A DNA stretch of 64,000 nucleotides from Cristatella mucedo (lineage: Eukaryota; Bryozoa; Phylactolaemata; Cristatellidae), in assembly GCA_009760855.2 (NCBI GenBank), contig WPIO01000001.1:20144001-20208000 (forward strand), written 5' to 3'. Below are positions 49,901 through 60,880 of the stretch, in pieces. Numbering within the stretch: position 1 is the first letter of the stretch; the number at the start of each line of letters is the position of its first letter. Under the pieces are notes generated by a model. The model saw nothing but the letters and a program-made list of their open reading frames with translations, was not told the DNA's origin and ran no database searches. A program made the position numbers and the translations under genes.

Positions 49901-52900
49901 GTAATACAAATAACAGCAATATTAATGCATGTATATGTTGAGATTGGGATATAGAATGCATACCCCAGTCTATAGCAGTGAAACTCCTAAATGTTGTTGT
50001 ATGCTGGTACTAGGGGGGGCCTCCCGACCTTGACTAGCCAATCGGAACGCAGCGTTCCTGCTGCTAGGCGCTAGCTAATCAGAGCTAGGTAATAATAATA
50101 ATAATAATGCACTTGATAAAGCACCCCCAGAGAACTTAATCTCTTTCTAGGCGCTTTACATTTGCTGCGTAATCAGAGCAAAGCATTCCTGAGCCAAAGA
50201 CGTCGGAAGCTCCGGTGAGCGTTAACGTCTGAAAAAAACAGTTGATTATTAAACGTTGTTGAGTTTGGTTGTTTTGTGAGTGTTCCAAGTCGTTTGCTGT
50301 TTAGCAATACGATCACACTCAGGCTCACAACATATATGTACACACTCGAGCACAGAAGTATAGCCAAAACCGCCTAAACTGGCTACCGGGCCCAAAAAGT
50401 TGTAGCTCGGGCAGCAGCAAACCCATAGTGGACGCCTACTCACCTGCATTTTGAGTAAGTACCGAACGTTGGTGCCTTCAAAAATATGCACTGGTTGCAG
50501 TATGAAAGCTCAATATGTTACCCCAATTATCGCGCATCTTTCTTAACTTATTAAGTCAATATGACATTGCACCTCCCTTATTTGTATACGACCTGTCGGA
50601 TCTGCCCGTCAAACGCTCGCAAACATTGGCTGTCCCAGGCTCGGTGCAAGGGTTCAAAAAGCGTGTCAGTAGATGTGATACGGATGACCAGTTGCCGTAA
50701 ACGTCGCTTGACCTCATCTTAAAAAAGCTCTATTGGGTTGGGGTCCAGAGATGGACTCGGCTAGTCTATAACGGTCGCAGAAGAATAATCAAACTTGAGA
50801 TAAATTGTTAAAGAAAATACTTAACTTCGGCAGCAGTGTGTTTTACATCGTTGTCGTGTTGGAAAATATAGTCACGAGTGCTATCTCATTTGGAAGTCCG
50901 ACATTCTGAAGAATGCCTAAATAACTGTCTTGGGTCATGATGCCTGGTTTGCAATTAATTCTCTGACGTTATTTCTGCTGAATCACCCTCATGCCATGAC
51001 ACTTGTCCCCCTAATTTGATCGTTGGCTGCAAGTATTTGGATGAGTAGGCTTCGTTGGGTCGTTGATGCACGTAAAGCCTTCTCTTGCGCTGGGAAAAGA
51101 GCGGGGAATTTACTTTCATCGCTCCATGCAACTCGACCCCAATCTTCAGTAGTACAGTGGATCTGAGCCTTGGCCCACCCTAAACGGCTTACCATATTCT
51201 TAACAGAGCTGTGGTTTTCTCTTTGGGACTCACTCGAGAATGCAGACAGAAATGCCTCATCTAATCGCCTTCTGACGGTATCGCGGCCAACTCACTTCCT
51301 ATACGATGCTTGCAGACTTGGAGCATGAGCTTGTGCCTAAGGAAAAACGGTCCTTCAACACCTTCATCTTTAGGATGGTGTTTTCCTAGCAGCGTGCTAG
51401 CGTGGGGCCGGGGTCCGATCAAGAGGTATTTTCATAGCTTTCAGTCTTTGCTACCTTCCTCACGTTGCATGCCACCACACTCTTCGGTATTTATCGAGTT
51501 GTAACAATTTGACTACCCCTCGTGAAGCATGACAATTCGGCGACCTTCGGCATGACTGGTAGGCTTGTCCTGGAGAAGTAAATAGTGCTCAACTATTTAG
51601 CTTTACTATTCCGGCTTATGCCCAGGCTTATGGTTCCGGCACGAGCTGATGAAGGGGTCGATTCTCGATGCTTTGTTCAGGCCAAACCCACTTTTTTTTA
51701 AAGGATATTGAGGGTTTCCCAGTGGCTGGCTTACTGTCCAAAACTTGCATCATTACCATTGTAATTCATACTTGGGTATCCAATCATTAGCAGACAGAAC
51801 CTACATGCCGGTTCTGGTCCTGTCGGTGGGTAGGCCTTGGAAAGCCGATAATCGAGGAAATTTAGACCGTCCCAATTCTTTTGCATTGGAGTATGTGAAC
51901 GTACATATTAGTTGGAGACGGTATAGCAGATACGAAGATTGCTATTGAGATTCTATTTAAAAGCTGCTAGGCCCTAACAGCTGTTCGTATACCTTGTGAT
52001 AGCTTTTTCTTGTCCACATGCAATGGGCTGGCTGTTGCACGATTGCAGAAGGGCTGTCGGGGGTGTCCGCTGCTATCGAAAGCCAACTCATTTGTCTTCC
52101 CCAACAGACGCATGGAGGAAAATTGGCAAGACAGGTACAGTGCTTACTTTGGATGAGTGTCCGTGAGTGTGCACGTGCAGGTAAGTGCATGTCTGCTTGC
52201 GTTCCCTCGATTTCGAGCTGGATGAGCAGCAGCTTTACTTCTCTAGCTGGTGTGAAGTTCCAAAAAACTCTTGTGGCTATAAACACCTGACTGCAAACAA
52301 TGGCAAGTTGAATTGATAAGCTTAAAGGTTTGGCAAAAGGTACACATGGAGTGGATTCCGCAACATTTCTGGTTTGTCGGCATTGTGCATGCTGGAAGAA
52401 GACCGGCTTCTTTGGACGTGAATTGTTTGGTGGCACAGATCAAGACGTATGGTCTTGTTTCCTAGATCCATTGAACTGTCATCCAAACGTATCCAAATCC
52501 AACTTGCATGTATACCCAATCGGTAGCCAAACAGTAAATATGGGGCTGGCCCGAAAAATCTCCTAACCCTGGGAATCAACAGAAATCTGAAACGCTACAG
52601 AGTCCTACGAAATCAGGGCCAAAAAATTCTGCTGCGAGGTAAGATTAATGTGAAGAAGCACTTAATGTAGCAAGTTGAGTATGCTGCCACCTTGGTTAGC
52701 TTACTAGATACAAAAAGCTTGCAAATGTAGCTTGTCTGGCAGTTTCATGCATACATGGTAACAGTTGCAGCTTTCGAAAGATAGTTTTATTAGAAGTATC
52801 AGAACACAGCACCCATGAATCGCAAATGTGCTGACTGGCCATGCAAGCTCTTTTGAGCTGAGTTTTTAACCAAATAAAAAATCATGTTCTTATCAAGAAG

Positions 52901-55900
52901 AACTTATAGTCTACATGCTCTAGATTGTGATCTCACCACTGTATCATCCATGAAATGCAAATTTGCATTCCGGGTACAGAAATAGCACTACTTTTGTGTA
53001 GTTTAATTCTATCATGCTTTTTTGCAAATGAAAGGTGGCCGACATCCAGAACCGAATGTCTGCAAAACAGAGCTTTGTGTTTCAACTGCAGCAGCTGTAA
53101 AGCCAACTGCCGACAGTGCAGCACTTTCGGCCAATGTTTTGGGCCTGAATTACCTGCCCTGCGGGTGCTGTATCGACGGAAAACACAAATCGGCTATAAA
53201 CAGACCCTTGGAAATGCCACAAACTTTAGGTTTGCTAGATGAGACATGACTGTCACACCGTGTGAACTTAACTCGGTCAGACATGTATGACTGTTACCAT
53301 GCCACGGCCAAATCAAACCCACTGTTAGTCTCAATCAAACCCACTGTTAGTCTCAGTATCAGAAGAAGTGATCGTTGATGGTATCGTATACTGCCGACAA
53401 GTATAGGAGGATTAGTATATTGATGCTGCTGCTTTCAATTCTATTAATATGATGATAATAATAATAAAAGATCATTTGTATGGCACCTTTAGAGAACCAG
53501 ATCTCTCTACAGGCACTTTGCAACTAGCTGCAAGAGAAGCAATAAGCGAGAGTTGATAACAAGTAGGTGTTGTGCTCAGACAAGCAAGAAAGGCACATAA
53601 GAAGACACTCAGGGCCACCAATTTGTAGGACCTCTGACTGGTAACATGCACTATATCATGCATAGATACTCGTGCAGAACACACGGAATCAAAAAAAGAC
53701 AAGTTGACTGTGGTGAAGGGAAAACTGACCGGAATTGATGCTTCTTAAGCTGAGACTTTAAAAATGCAAGTTCAAAGCAACTGGTCATCATAACCGGAAG
53801 TGAGCTCCCGACTGTCGGTGCATACGACCTGAGGCTTGATAATCAAAAGATTTTAATTTAGTGCAAAGGATTGCAAGATGACTAGATGCTAAGGATCGGG
53901 TAGTGCAAGAGCATACTAAAGAAGCAAGGAGTTTGGTTAGGTATGCTGCTGTGAACGAGTTAAGCAACCTGCAAGCCAGATCTTGAAAAGGTTTCCATGC
54001 TTGATATGGAGCCAGTGAAGCAGGCAGACATCATGGGAGTGATGCTGAATGAATCAATCTTGAGGTAGAGGTCTTCCAAGGTTAAGTTAGAAGTAGGCTT
54101 GATCATAAGTATAATATTACTATTATTAATACATTGTTATAGCACCTGAAGAGAACTTAGTCTCTTTCTAGGTACTTTACCTGGTTGGTCTTATCGTGGG
54201 TAAACTTTGGGAAGTTAGTGGCCATCCAAATGTTAATGTCGTCGATGCAGGCTGCAAGGGAGGTAAGTGAGTCTGATGCACAGAAAGCCTGAGAAAGCTC
54301 AAAGGATGTGTTGAGCTGAGTGTCACCTGCATAGAAATTAAAGCCAAGATTTTGTTTGGCGATGTAACCAGCGAGTGGAAGAGTATAGATAGTGAAAGAT
54401 GCCTAATGTATGTATAATCACGAGATCAAGATCACTGTTTTTAGTACAATGGTGGATGCTTGTATACGCTTAAATTTGTCAGAGAAGTCACTCATTTCTT
54501 AAATTTTTATTAACATACTTACGATGTGATACGACTTACCTGAGCTCTGAGCCTTCTACCACTTTCACTTAACGAGACACAATGGGATTAGGTCTGAAAA
54601 TAGACTGGGCAACTCTATTAGCATAATGGCCATAAACTAAATTCAACATAGCAGACAAATATTGAACTCCCTTCGCTGCATGCTTAGGCTCGGTGTTCAA
54701 ATTTTGAATGGAAAATTATCTCCATGAAGGCTGATTGTGCAAGGTACTACTATAGGGGCTCGTGGGAGCACGATAGCGGCATGGCGCGAAGAGTGAAGCC
54801 CCCCTCCAGAAAGAGAATTGTTGTCGACGACCGCTGTATTGTATTGAATACAGTCAACACGAGCAAGTGAGCATACATACTGATGTAGTATCCGTCGTGC
54901 ATGCTGCTCCGGAGCACGTGGTGATAAGAGAGAGTAGAGTGGATAGCGTGCGTACAGGCCGACGCGCAGGCAGAAAGTGAATTGAGCGGCAAGGAACGCA
55001 TCATATGCCGGCATGGAGCAAGCCAGTTGAACGGACGGAACGTCAGCTGGGGTGGAACCACGTGCTGGCGATAACACACCCACACTACAATGCTTGGGAT
55101 TAGTTCTAAATAAACGCCTTTCATCATGATACCAGGTATCTGCTACAAAAGCAGTCCCAGATCATGACCCATTTGGCCTTAATTATCATTGAAACCTTCA
55201 TTGCAGCAACGATGTACATACTGTACACATTTTCAATTACCAAAAAGAGCAAATTTGCTCTCATTGCTCAAGTCTTTCCGGGTCCAGTGTGCTCTTGCCT
55301 CAGCCTACTCGAAATGAGCCACTTTGTGCTTGACGGGCAGAACTGACTTCTTTTTTGCATTCTGAGCAAACATACCTGATTCATCTATGCAACACTTGAT
55401 CGTATCCCTACAAATTAGCTTCTCAGCAGCAGCCTGTAGACTTTGAATATGGACCCTTGAAGGGTTGAAATTATGTCTAAAGATGCACTTTTTATCAATC
55501 CGTCCTAGCGGGCATAGTGTCACGCATGTGGCTGAGTATCTTTAGGTTATTGAAGCGATCTTCTTCATGCTCTACCTCACCAAAGTCTCTTAAATTCGAA
55601 ATTGTATAGCGATTGAAGCTTTACAAGTCCCATTTGGCGCAAAGCCCAAATTTTACCCTTCGTAAAAGCAGTCAGCTAGATAGTTTTAGGCTTGCCGGTT
55701 GGCGATAGTTCGATGCTAAGAAATGAGCATAGCCGATGCACTCACGTTTTCATGCTACTGGTACTTCCAAAAACAGACAGTGCATTTGTTTTCAAGGCAT
55801 TGTAAAATCGGGTGGTCTGCTATTTTTGAATATATGTTACGGGTCGAACCCTTTCTCTCTTCAATTTTTTGTTGTACTTACTGGTTTATAAAAATGCCTC

Positions 55901-58900
55901 GTGAAAGGCATTGTATTAAATAAAACATTTATGTAGCACCCTCAGATAACTGAATCTCTTCCTAGGCACTTTACAGATGCAGTATAGAAACCGTTACCAA
56001 ATGGTTGGTCCTCATAAGTGAGGGATCGAAGATACTTTTGTGCTTGAGTGGTTTAAGTTTGCATTTAGTCATTCATTCCCATTAAGATAATCGGTCCCTT
56101 TGGTACAAATCAGCTGATTTAGTGCTATTTGTTGCAGTCTTATAATTCTTCAATTGTACTTGCTGCTGTTCTGACCCATGCTTTGTTAGGAGGACCTATG
56201 CCACAAGTATACACATTTTAGTATGCTCTGTCAGAGAAACCTTGTCCCTCGAGGTTGGTACATCTAAAAATGAATATGAATGTAATTTCTGTTGAACGTT
56301 TTGCCCATTTCTGTTGAACGTTTTGCCCATAAAGACGTTCCAGGTGGATTGTCTATCGTGCGTTTTTCTGGCTTTTAGAACCTGTTGCACAGCGCTATTG
56401 CTTTGGCACCTGTAGTTGCCGTGGCAGGCATGATGCCAACGTCTTCCTTGCTTCTTTTTTAACAGGCATATCAATGGTGCCGACGCAGTTCCTTAGCAAC
56501 TGCCAATACTTCGTGTTTGAGCATAGTCCTGATTATCAGAAGGTTCAGGCGATGTTTTGGGAAGCTGTGGATACAATGAACCCCGACAACATAGTAGTAG
56601 GTGATACCATCACAGCCCTGAATAGCTCAGCTGTAATGATTTCAAGCATGCAGTAGTCGTCATTTGGACTTGCAGTACTGTGTCCTGCTGCTTTCATACT
56701 GTGCATCTCATTGGCTCGAATTAAGGATGGAGTGCAAGTACTGCAATGGCACCGGACACTGAGATACACTGGTTTATAGATGCATTTGAGTTTTAATGTT
56801 TGTCTGCTGGGTTCATTTCCTTCCTTGCTGAGTAGTTCATGCCGAGCAGAAACACGTGGTTTTTAGCCAGCTGCTCAGGTATGATTGGAGGGACAAGGGT
56901 GGTGTGCTTGGCAATTTTTTATCTCTTGCTGTGACTGCTGACAAGCAGCAGTCTACCTCTGGTTGTAAGAGGATGTATGCCACTACATAGACAAATATGA
57001 AAGTTGTTGGGCATATTCTGCCTGTAGGCCATTTTCTCCTAGGTCAGAAGTGGTTAGCCAAAGTAAGTTGTCTGGCATGCCTCTGAGGCGTGGCTTGCCA
57101 GGACAACTTGGTGATTCTTCCTGCCATGACGATGTCACTGCTCATTATAGAGATAAGGGTTTTGTCCATTTAATTTAGAATGGTTGAGCTACCATTCTTG
57201 GATACTGGTCTATTTGCTTTATTCTTACTTGGTTCAGTGGCATCTCGAAAGTCCGGACTAAGTCTGGCGCTACATAAATTCAGATTCGTTTATGCACTGT
57301 TGAGGTCTGAATGTAGAGGCCTGGCGGGTGAAGTTGGTTCACGGCTTTCCTTCTATTGAAGCTCTTTACTAGCTGATATTGTTCGACATGCTTTGCTGCC
57401 GGCTGTTGCTTAAACTGTGTCCATCATGGCCCATGCTATTGGACCGCTGTACCACTTGGTCCTGTTTGTTGCATTTGTTCTGTAGGTTGGTTTATTTTCG
57501 TCCAGGGACCTGGGTAGCTTTGTGCTACTATTACTTGCCCCACAGCCCTCCTTATTCGGTCGCGTTTTGTTCATAGCATTCTGCACTCGGCTGTTATTGA
57601 TTTGTAAGGTTCATCGATCCTGATTTTGCCAACTTTTTCAACTGGTTGAACTTCGGTCTGGCATGCCCCAAACAGAACTATCGTGCCATAGCTTTCATCT
57701 CATCCCAGCCTAGCTTACACAACGTGCCTTGAACAGGTGCTAATGCACGGGCTACGGTTAAAACTCTGTTAAACCTAAAAGAAGGCATGTAAAAACTTGC
57801 GTATGGGCTTTGGCTTGGTTCCACTTCCTTGCTTCATGTTTGCAGAAGATTCTGCCCCTTCAAAGACCCAACTGCCGTGCAATTACTCTCATGCAACTAC
57901 TCTGCACATGCTGATCTGCTGCTAATGATGACAATTTGTGTTGTCAATGTGTTTCTGGTGCTGCTGCTAATGACTGTTGCTGCATAATGTGCCATCAATG
58001 ACTTTGAGGACAGTGTGTTTAGATACTCAGTAATTAATTCATCCTGTCTCTTGTACTTGTTATTTTGGATAATAAAGGTCATATTTTTGCATGTGATGTT
58101 TCAATAAATGAAACTGTCAGCCTGTCATTAATCTTTTTTTCTTTAAGGCTATCCTGAATCTTCATCCATATCACATTGACTCATTGCTTCAGTTAAGTGA
58201 CGTTTGTCGCATGAGTGAGGATCTGCAGATGGCTGCTGATCTCATCGGTATGCTTTCAGCTCTTGTTGCTAGTCGAAGCTTTCTGTTCATATATCATGCC
58301 AAGCCTCTGACTCCGTTTCTTATGCATAGGCACTCTAATAATAGGCATGTGACTGACCTTGTTGAATGTGTTAGACGGTTGTGTCTTTGGGGCTGATGGA
58401 TCCATTTGCACATGTAGAAACTGGTATGAACCACTTTCAAGATTTTGTCAGGGCTGAACATCTACTTTAGCCCTGTTTGTTTAACATTCAACCCCTTTGC
58501 TATGCCTGTCTCTTGTAGTGGCCAATCTGCTTGTGTTATTAATATTTATGTAGCTTGAGCTGAAGCTACATCTGCTATTTGCTTCTATAGATGTGATTGC
58601 ACTGCTGACCCCCCACTGTCTTTCTTACAGAAAGAAGCTTGTATGTCTTCGAGATGGCTTTTCACCCACTGTTCAATTTAACAACCAGTAGTTGCCGGCT
58701 TGATTATCGGCAATGGGAAAACAGGTGCGTGCTGAAACATGATACTTTTCTGCTTATGCAGTATTTACAGCTTTAGACAGCTGTGCTATGCTAAGGCAGC
58801 AGCTATTGAACTTGGAATCAGTTTTTTAATAAATGTTAGTAAGCCTGCTCGTACACCTTTTTAGGGGCTTCTTTGTTGCCCTCTTCCGTCAGATTCGCTT

Positions 58901-58957
58901 CACCAGTGGCAGAGGATGTTACAGAACCGCTCTGGAGCTGTGCAAGCTTCTTCTTGG
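40846..58957 (+). CDS. TCF25: TCF25 / NULP1 (ribosome quality-control factor), 5' part
   Basis: Eight well-supported exons plus one tentative exon on the plus strand encode about 330 residues. The order follows the family: [12 protein letters not shown]-terminus and ANRFGL; an acidic then Lys-rich linker ([22 protein letters not shown]); [91 protein letters not shown]; and [16 protein letters not shown]. Known: TCF25 is homologous to yeast Rqc1, part of the ribosome quality-control complex with Listerin and NEMF, and was first described as a nuclear basic helix-loop-helix-like protein. The family continues with DPDEDPL and further helical repeats; these exons were not found to 64000, so the gene is partial here. 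Confidence 0.93.
41686..41945 (+). mobile_element. L2-like LINE 3' tail
   Basis: It starts ACAGCATTTAGTGGGTCCCT like the copy at 34153, has GTAACCCCTAACCATGTTAT and GTAAAGTGCCTAGAAAGAGA, and ends in (TTA)n. It begins at nearly the same internal point as the 34153 copy. Confidence 0.85.
42757..44215 (-). mobile_element. LINE family B, reverse transcriptase part, heavily decayed
   Basis: The minus strand has [19 protein letters not shown] and a destroyed catalytic motif ([12 protein letters not shown] for YHFYADDTQLYL) at 43648-43944, plus the 3' tail at 42757. Many frameshifts. Confidence 0.82.
45309..45485 (+). mobile_element. SINE-1, near-consensus copy
   Basis: The head GAGCCGTGATGGCTCACTAG is followed by GTAAGGTGGTTGCTTTTCAC, the palindromic arm, B box GGTTCGAATCC, GCAGTGGGCGATCC, GCAAGCGGTGGTGATAGCC, GTCGCTATACAAAAAGAGG and a (TTTA)n tail. 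The best 5' end of the family in the window. Confidence 0.92.
45814..45954 (+). CDS. TCF25: TCF25 exon 2, non-canonical GC donor
   Basis: Acceptor TTGCCGTTGTAG, then [20 protein letters not shown] and a Ser/Lys-rich end [17 protein letters not shown] (47 codons, phase 0). The end that joins exon 3 in frame is AAG|GCAAGT, a consensus GC donor. Vertebrate TCF25 has an equivalent acidic-then-KKKKKQKNKK linker. Confidence 0.82.
46525..46835 (+). mobile_element. LINE family A 3' end, copy 1 of 2
   Basis: Frameshifted C-terminal region followed by GCGCTATACAAAACTCTCCT, GCGTAACACCCACATGGTCT and a GGAGATACATTACAT end. Partial and 5'-truncated. Confidence 0.78.
46836..47105 (+). mobile_element. LINE family A 3' end, copy 2 of 2
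   Basis: Directly follows copy 1 in the same orientation. It encodes [20 protein letters not shown] and [10 protein letters not shown] and ends in a CATTACATTA tail. More diverged than copy 1. Confidence 0.75.
47857..48023 (+). CDS. TCF25: TCF25 exon 3
   Basis: Acceptor TATTTTTGCAG, donor GTAAGC. 55 codons with [15 protein letters not shown] and [13 protein letters not shown], then a split Arg codon. It matches ENGLEDIDRILERIE...LYVEHRHLNP of vertebrates. Confidence 0.92.
48614..48682 (+). CDS. TCF25: TCF25 exon 4
   Basis: Acceptor CTCTTTTTAG, donor GTATGT. 22 codons with [20 protein letters not shown], equivalent to HLNPDTELKRYFGARAI. It ends with a split Arg (AG|). Confidence 0.93.
48940..49445 (+). 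mobile_element. third LINE family (C), 3' end
   Basis: It encodes [20 protein letters not shown] and [19 protein letters not shown], the typical C-terminal end of L2/CR1/Rex-like reverse transcriptases (AWNSLPxxIRS...FKxxLKTYLF). A 3' UTR follows and ends with a diverged GTAAAGCTCCTGAATAGAGA tail. Different from families A and B. Confidence 0.72.
50086..50169 (-). mobile_element. 84-bp LINE tail with 10-bp target duplication
   Basis: Only the last part of family B, AGCAAATGTAAAGCGCCTAG to GCTTTATCAAGTGC plus (ATT)n, read on the minus strand. TAATCAGAGC occurs at 50076-50085 and 50170-50179. Confidence 0.9.
50500..51310 (-). mobile_element. Tc1-like transposase relic
   Basis: Minus-strand fragments in family order: [13 protein letters not shown] near 51260; [20 protein letters not shown] and WSDESKF at 51050-51195 (the first catalytic Asp region); [12 protein letters not shown] near 50840 (the second Asp region); and [11 protein letters not shown] near 50740 (the DWPSxSPDLNPIE region with the last acidic residue). 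Frameshifts and stops break it. Terminal inverted repeats were not located. Confidence 0.9.
52583..52638 (+). CDS. TCF25: tentative TCF25 exon 5
   Basis: The segment between AATCAACAG and the strong donor GTAAGA is 56 nt. It reads [18 protein letters not shown] with exactly the phases required (2 in, 1 out). Against it: the acceptor lacks a pyrimidine tract and the residues only loosely resemble the vertebrate RQRVYPKCTW...PG region, which also carries a WP motif missing here. It may be part of the needed sequence, or chance. Confidence 0.3.
53458..54410 (-). mobile_element. LINE family B-related copy with nested tail
   Basis: The 3' tail at 53458 (AGAGAGATCTGGTTCTCTAA, CCATACAAATG, (ATT)n on the minus strand) and 3' UTR sequence are shared with the copy at 59227. 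A second short tail is nested at about 54110-54180. The coding part is beyond reading. Confidence 0.7.
54790..55110 (-). repeat. interspersed repeat R1, copy 2
   Basis: The reverse complement matches 4990-5370, with CACGTGGTTCC, GACGTTCCGTC, GCTCCATGCCG and CGGAGCAGCA in the same order. The microsatellite is not expanded here. Confidence 0.7.
55915..56010 (-). mobile_element. L2-like LINE 3' tail
   Basis: The minus strand reads AAAGTGCCTAGGAAGAGATT, AGTTATCTGAGGGTGCTACA and a TAAATG end. Tail only. Confidence 0.7.
56466..56596 (+). CDS. TCF25: TCF25 exon 6
   Basis: Acceptor TTTTTTAACAG. A split Gly codon, then 43 codons with [20 protein letters not shown] and [11 protein letters not shown] chose donor GTAGGT after NIV because it gives the family spacing (NIVAILxxHPYH). 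A donor one codon earlier is possible. Confidence 0.92.
56597..58147 (+). other. TCF25 intron before exon 7
   Basis: 1.55-kb intron with no repeat or gene recognised. Open frames inside lack family motifs. Confidence 0.75.
58148..58247 (+). CDS. TCF25: TCF25 exon 7
   Basis: Acceptor TTTCTTTAAG, donor GTATGC. 33 codons with [20 protein letters not shown] and QMAADLI, among the most conserved parts of the family ([20 protein letters not shown]). Confidence 0.96.
58631..58724 (+). CDS. TCF25: TCF25 exon 8
   Basis: Acceptor TTTCTTACAG, donor GTGCGT. A split Glu, then 30 codons with [20 protein letters not shown] and [10 protein letters not shown], matching RALYSMECAFHPLFSLTSGACRLDYRRPEN. Confidence 0.97.
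58865..58957 (+). CDS. TCF25: TCF25 exon 9
   Basis: Acceptor CCTTTTTAG, donor GTATGT. 30 codons with [20 protein letters not shown] and ALELCKLLL, matching [29 protein letters not shown]. It ends in a split Gly, so the next exon should begin near DPDEDPL. Confidence 0.96.
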
Positions 58958-59226
58958 GTATGTGTGATGCGGCCACTCTGACCTCAAACTGTAGCACTTG
59001 CGCGGCCTGCCTTTCCGAGCCTTTACTTTATAAAAAATGTTCTGCATTGTCGTTACTGTGTGATCGTGCATATAAAGAGACATGTATACGTGTAAGTTGG
59101 TGGATTTCCGGTAAATGTGAAATTGGAGATTATGCTGTAGATATTGGTGGAAATGGACAGGCCTGTGTGGACATTCATCCAAAATAAATTTGCGACTTAA
59201 CATAGAGGGTGATTATGTTAATGCTA

Positions 59227-60655
59227 ATAATAATGATAGTGATAGTGATAAAGATACGTCATTTGTATAGTACCCTAAGAGAACTAAATCTCTATCCGGG
59301 CGCTTTGCAACTCCTTGTAAAAGAAGCAGTAAGCAAGAGTAAGTAATTAACAAGGTATCATGCTTAGACAAGCATCCAAAAGCACATAAGAAGACTCGCA
59401 AGGCCATCAATTTCTAGGACCTCTGGCAGGTATGCATGCAGAGCACAGGGAAACAAAAAAGACAAGTTTACTGGGATGAATGGAAAGCTGCCTGGAGCAG
59501 ATGCATCTTTAGCTGAGAATTTAACGATTCAAGTCCAGCGAAGGTAGTGACCGTAGCCGGAAGTAAATTCCTGACTTTTGGTCCATATGAGCTGAGGGCT
59601 CGATCACCAAAAGATTTCAATTTAGTGTGAAGGATGATGCCGTGACTAGATGCTGGGGGAGCAGGTGGTGCAAAAGCATACTAAAGAAGCAAGGTCAGAT
59701 AAGTCTGCTGGTGCAAGCGCATTAGTCAACCTGTAAGCCAGACCTAAGATCTTGAAAACATTTCAATGCTTGATAGGGAGCCAAGTATGATGTGGCATGC
59801 TATTGATGACATTGATTGACTATGATAGCTATGCCATTTATGACAGACCGAACACACATGTTTCTGCGTTCTACACCAGTTGCAGATGATTAAGGGCACA
59901 GGCAAAGAGATCTGAATAAAGGGACTTGAAATAATCTTGAAGCGATGTCTCGAACGTGTAAAATAGTTTGGCGGTCGTACTCTTGTCTAAGCAGGCCCTG
60001 ATTTTGGTGATGTTCTTTAGCTAAAAGTAGGCCGACTTGCTTTTGAAGTAAATGTGATCATCCAATTGAGTCTTTTTGCAATAGCATGCCCAGATAATGG
60101 GTAGTCGTCACTAGAGTGCTGCTAGAATAACCAATCTTGCAAGTGAGGTCTTCCAACTTTAAGGTGAGATCTCCAAATTTCGGGCGACACAAGTTTTACA
60201 CATAACTATTAGGTTGGTCTTATCATCGTTAGGCTGTAGGAAGTTAGTGGTACTCCAAGTGTGACTGTTGTCGATGCAGGCTTCAAGGAAGTTAATAAAG
60301 TCGCTTGAGGAGCAAGGCGTAGATGAATCGAATTATAGATAGAGCTGGTTGTCATCAGTATAGATATGAAAGCCGAGATTATGTTTGGCAATTACATAGG
60401 CCAGAGAGAGATTATAAGTAGTGAAAAGAAGGTGCCTAAGACTAAAACCTGAGGTACCCCATACAATGACTCTTAGATAACCGAAACTATTTACGTCTAC
60501 ACTCTAGCATTTTTCTCGGAGATAGTACATAACCCCATTTAGCACTGTGCTCGTGAAATCTAGGTATGTGGAGAGGCACTCCAGAAGTATCTGGGGGATA
60601 ATAGTCTCAAATGCTGCAGATAGATCTAAGAGAACTGCTCTGCAATCATCCCTCC
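59227..60655 (-). mobile_element. LINE family B-related copy, decayed
   Basis: The minus strand starts from a tail with GAGATTTAGTTCTCTTAGGG, TACTATACAAATGACG. The 3' UTR is shared with the copy at 53458. Remnants of reverse transcriptase lie near 60350 (a frame around the FxYADDxQLY site). No intact domain. Confidence 0.75.
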
Positions 60656-60699
60656 CTTTTTTTCACTGGGCATGAGGCTTGGTGTGTCTTTGTCTGAAC

Positions 60700-60880
60700 C
60701 GAAAGTCTGTAACTTGCTTCCTTCCGGCTGCGGTCACTACCTTCGCTGGACTTAAATCGTTAAATTCTCAGCTAAAGATTCCTCTGCTCCAGGCAGCTTT
60801 GCCTTCATCACAGTAAGCTTGGCTTTTTCGTTTCTTTGTGCTCTGCATGCATACCTGCCAGAGGTTTCTGCTGGATGGCT
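60700..60880 (+). mobile_element. inverted LINE 3' UTR fragment
   Basis: It matches the reverse complement of 59420-59600, with TAACTTGCTTCCTTCCGGCT, GACTTAAATCGTTAAATTCT, CTCAGCTAAAGATTC and CATGCATACCTGCCAGAGGT. It forms an inverted pair with the copy at 59227. Confidence 0.78.

Larger units (their letters stand above)
48683..56465 (+). other. TCF25 intron(s) between exons 4 and 6
   Basis: 7.8 kb with many repeats (listed). Family comparison requires coding for about 20-35 residues here, entry phase 2 and exit phase 1; a tentative exon lies at 52583-52638. The stretches 49446-50085, 51311-52582, 52639-53457, 55131-55914 and 56011-56465 are otherwise unassigned. A Cys-containing frame at 52955-53242 is unrecognised. 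Confidence 0.6.

Noticed and set aside
52955-53249. Cys-rich frame ([14 protein letters not shown]) as a zinc-binding protein
   Set aside because: No splice support, no family recognised and a competing frame of equal length. Left unassigned.
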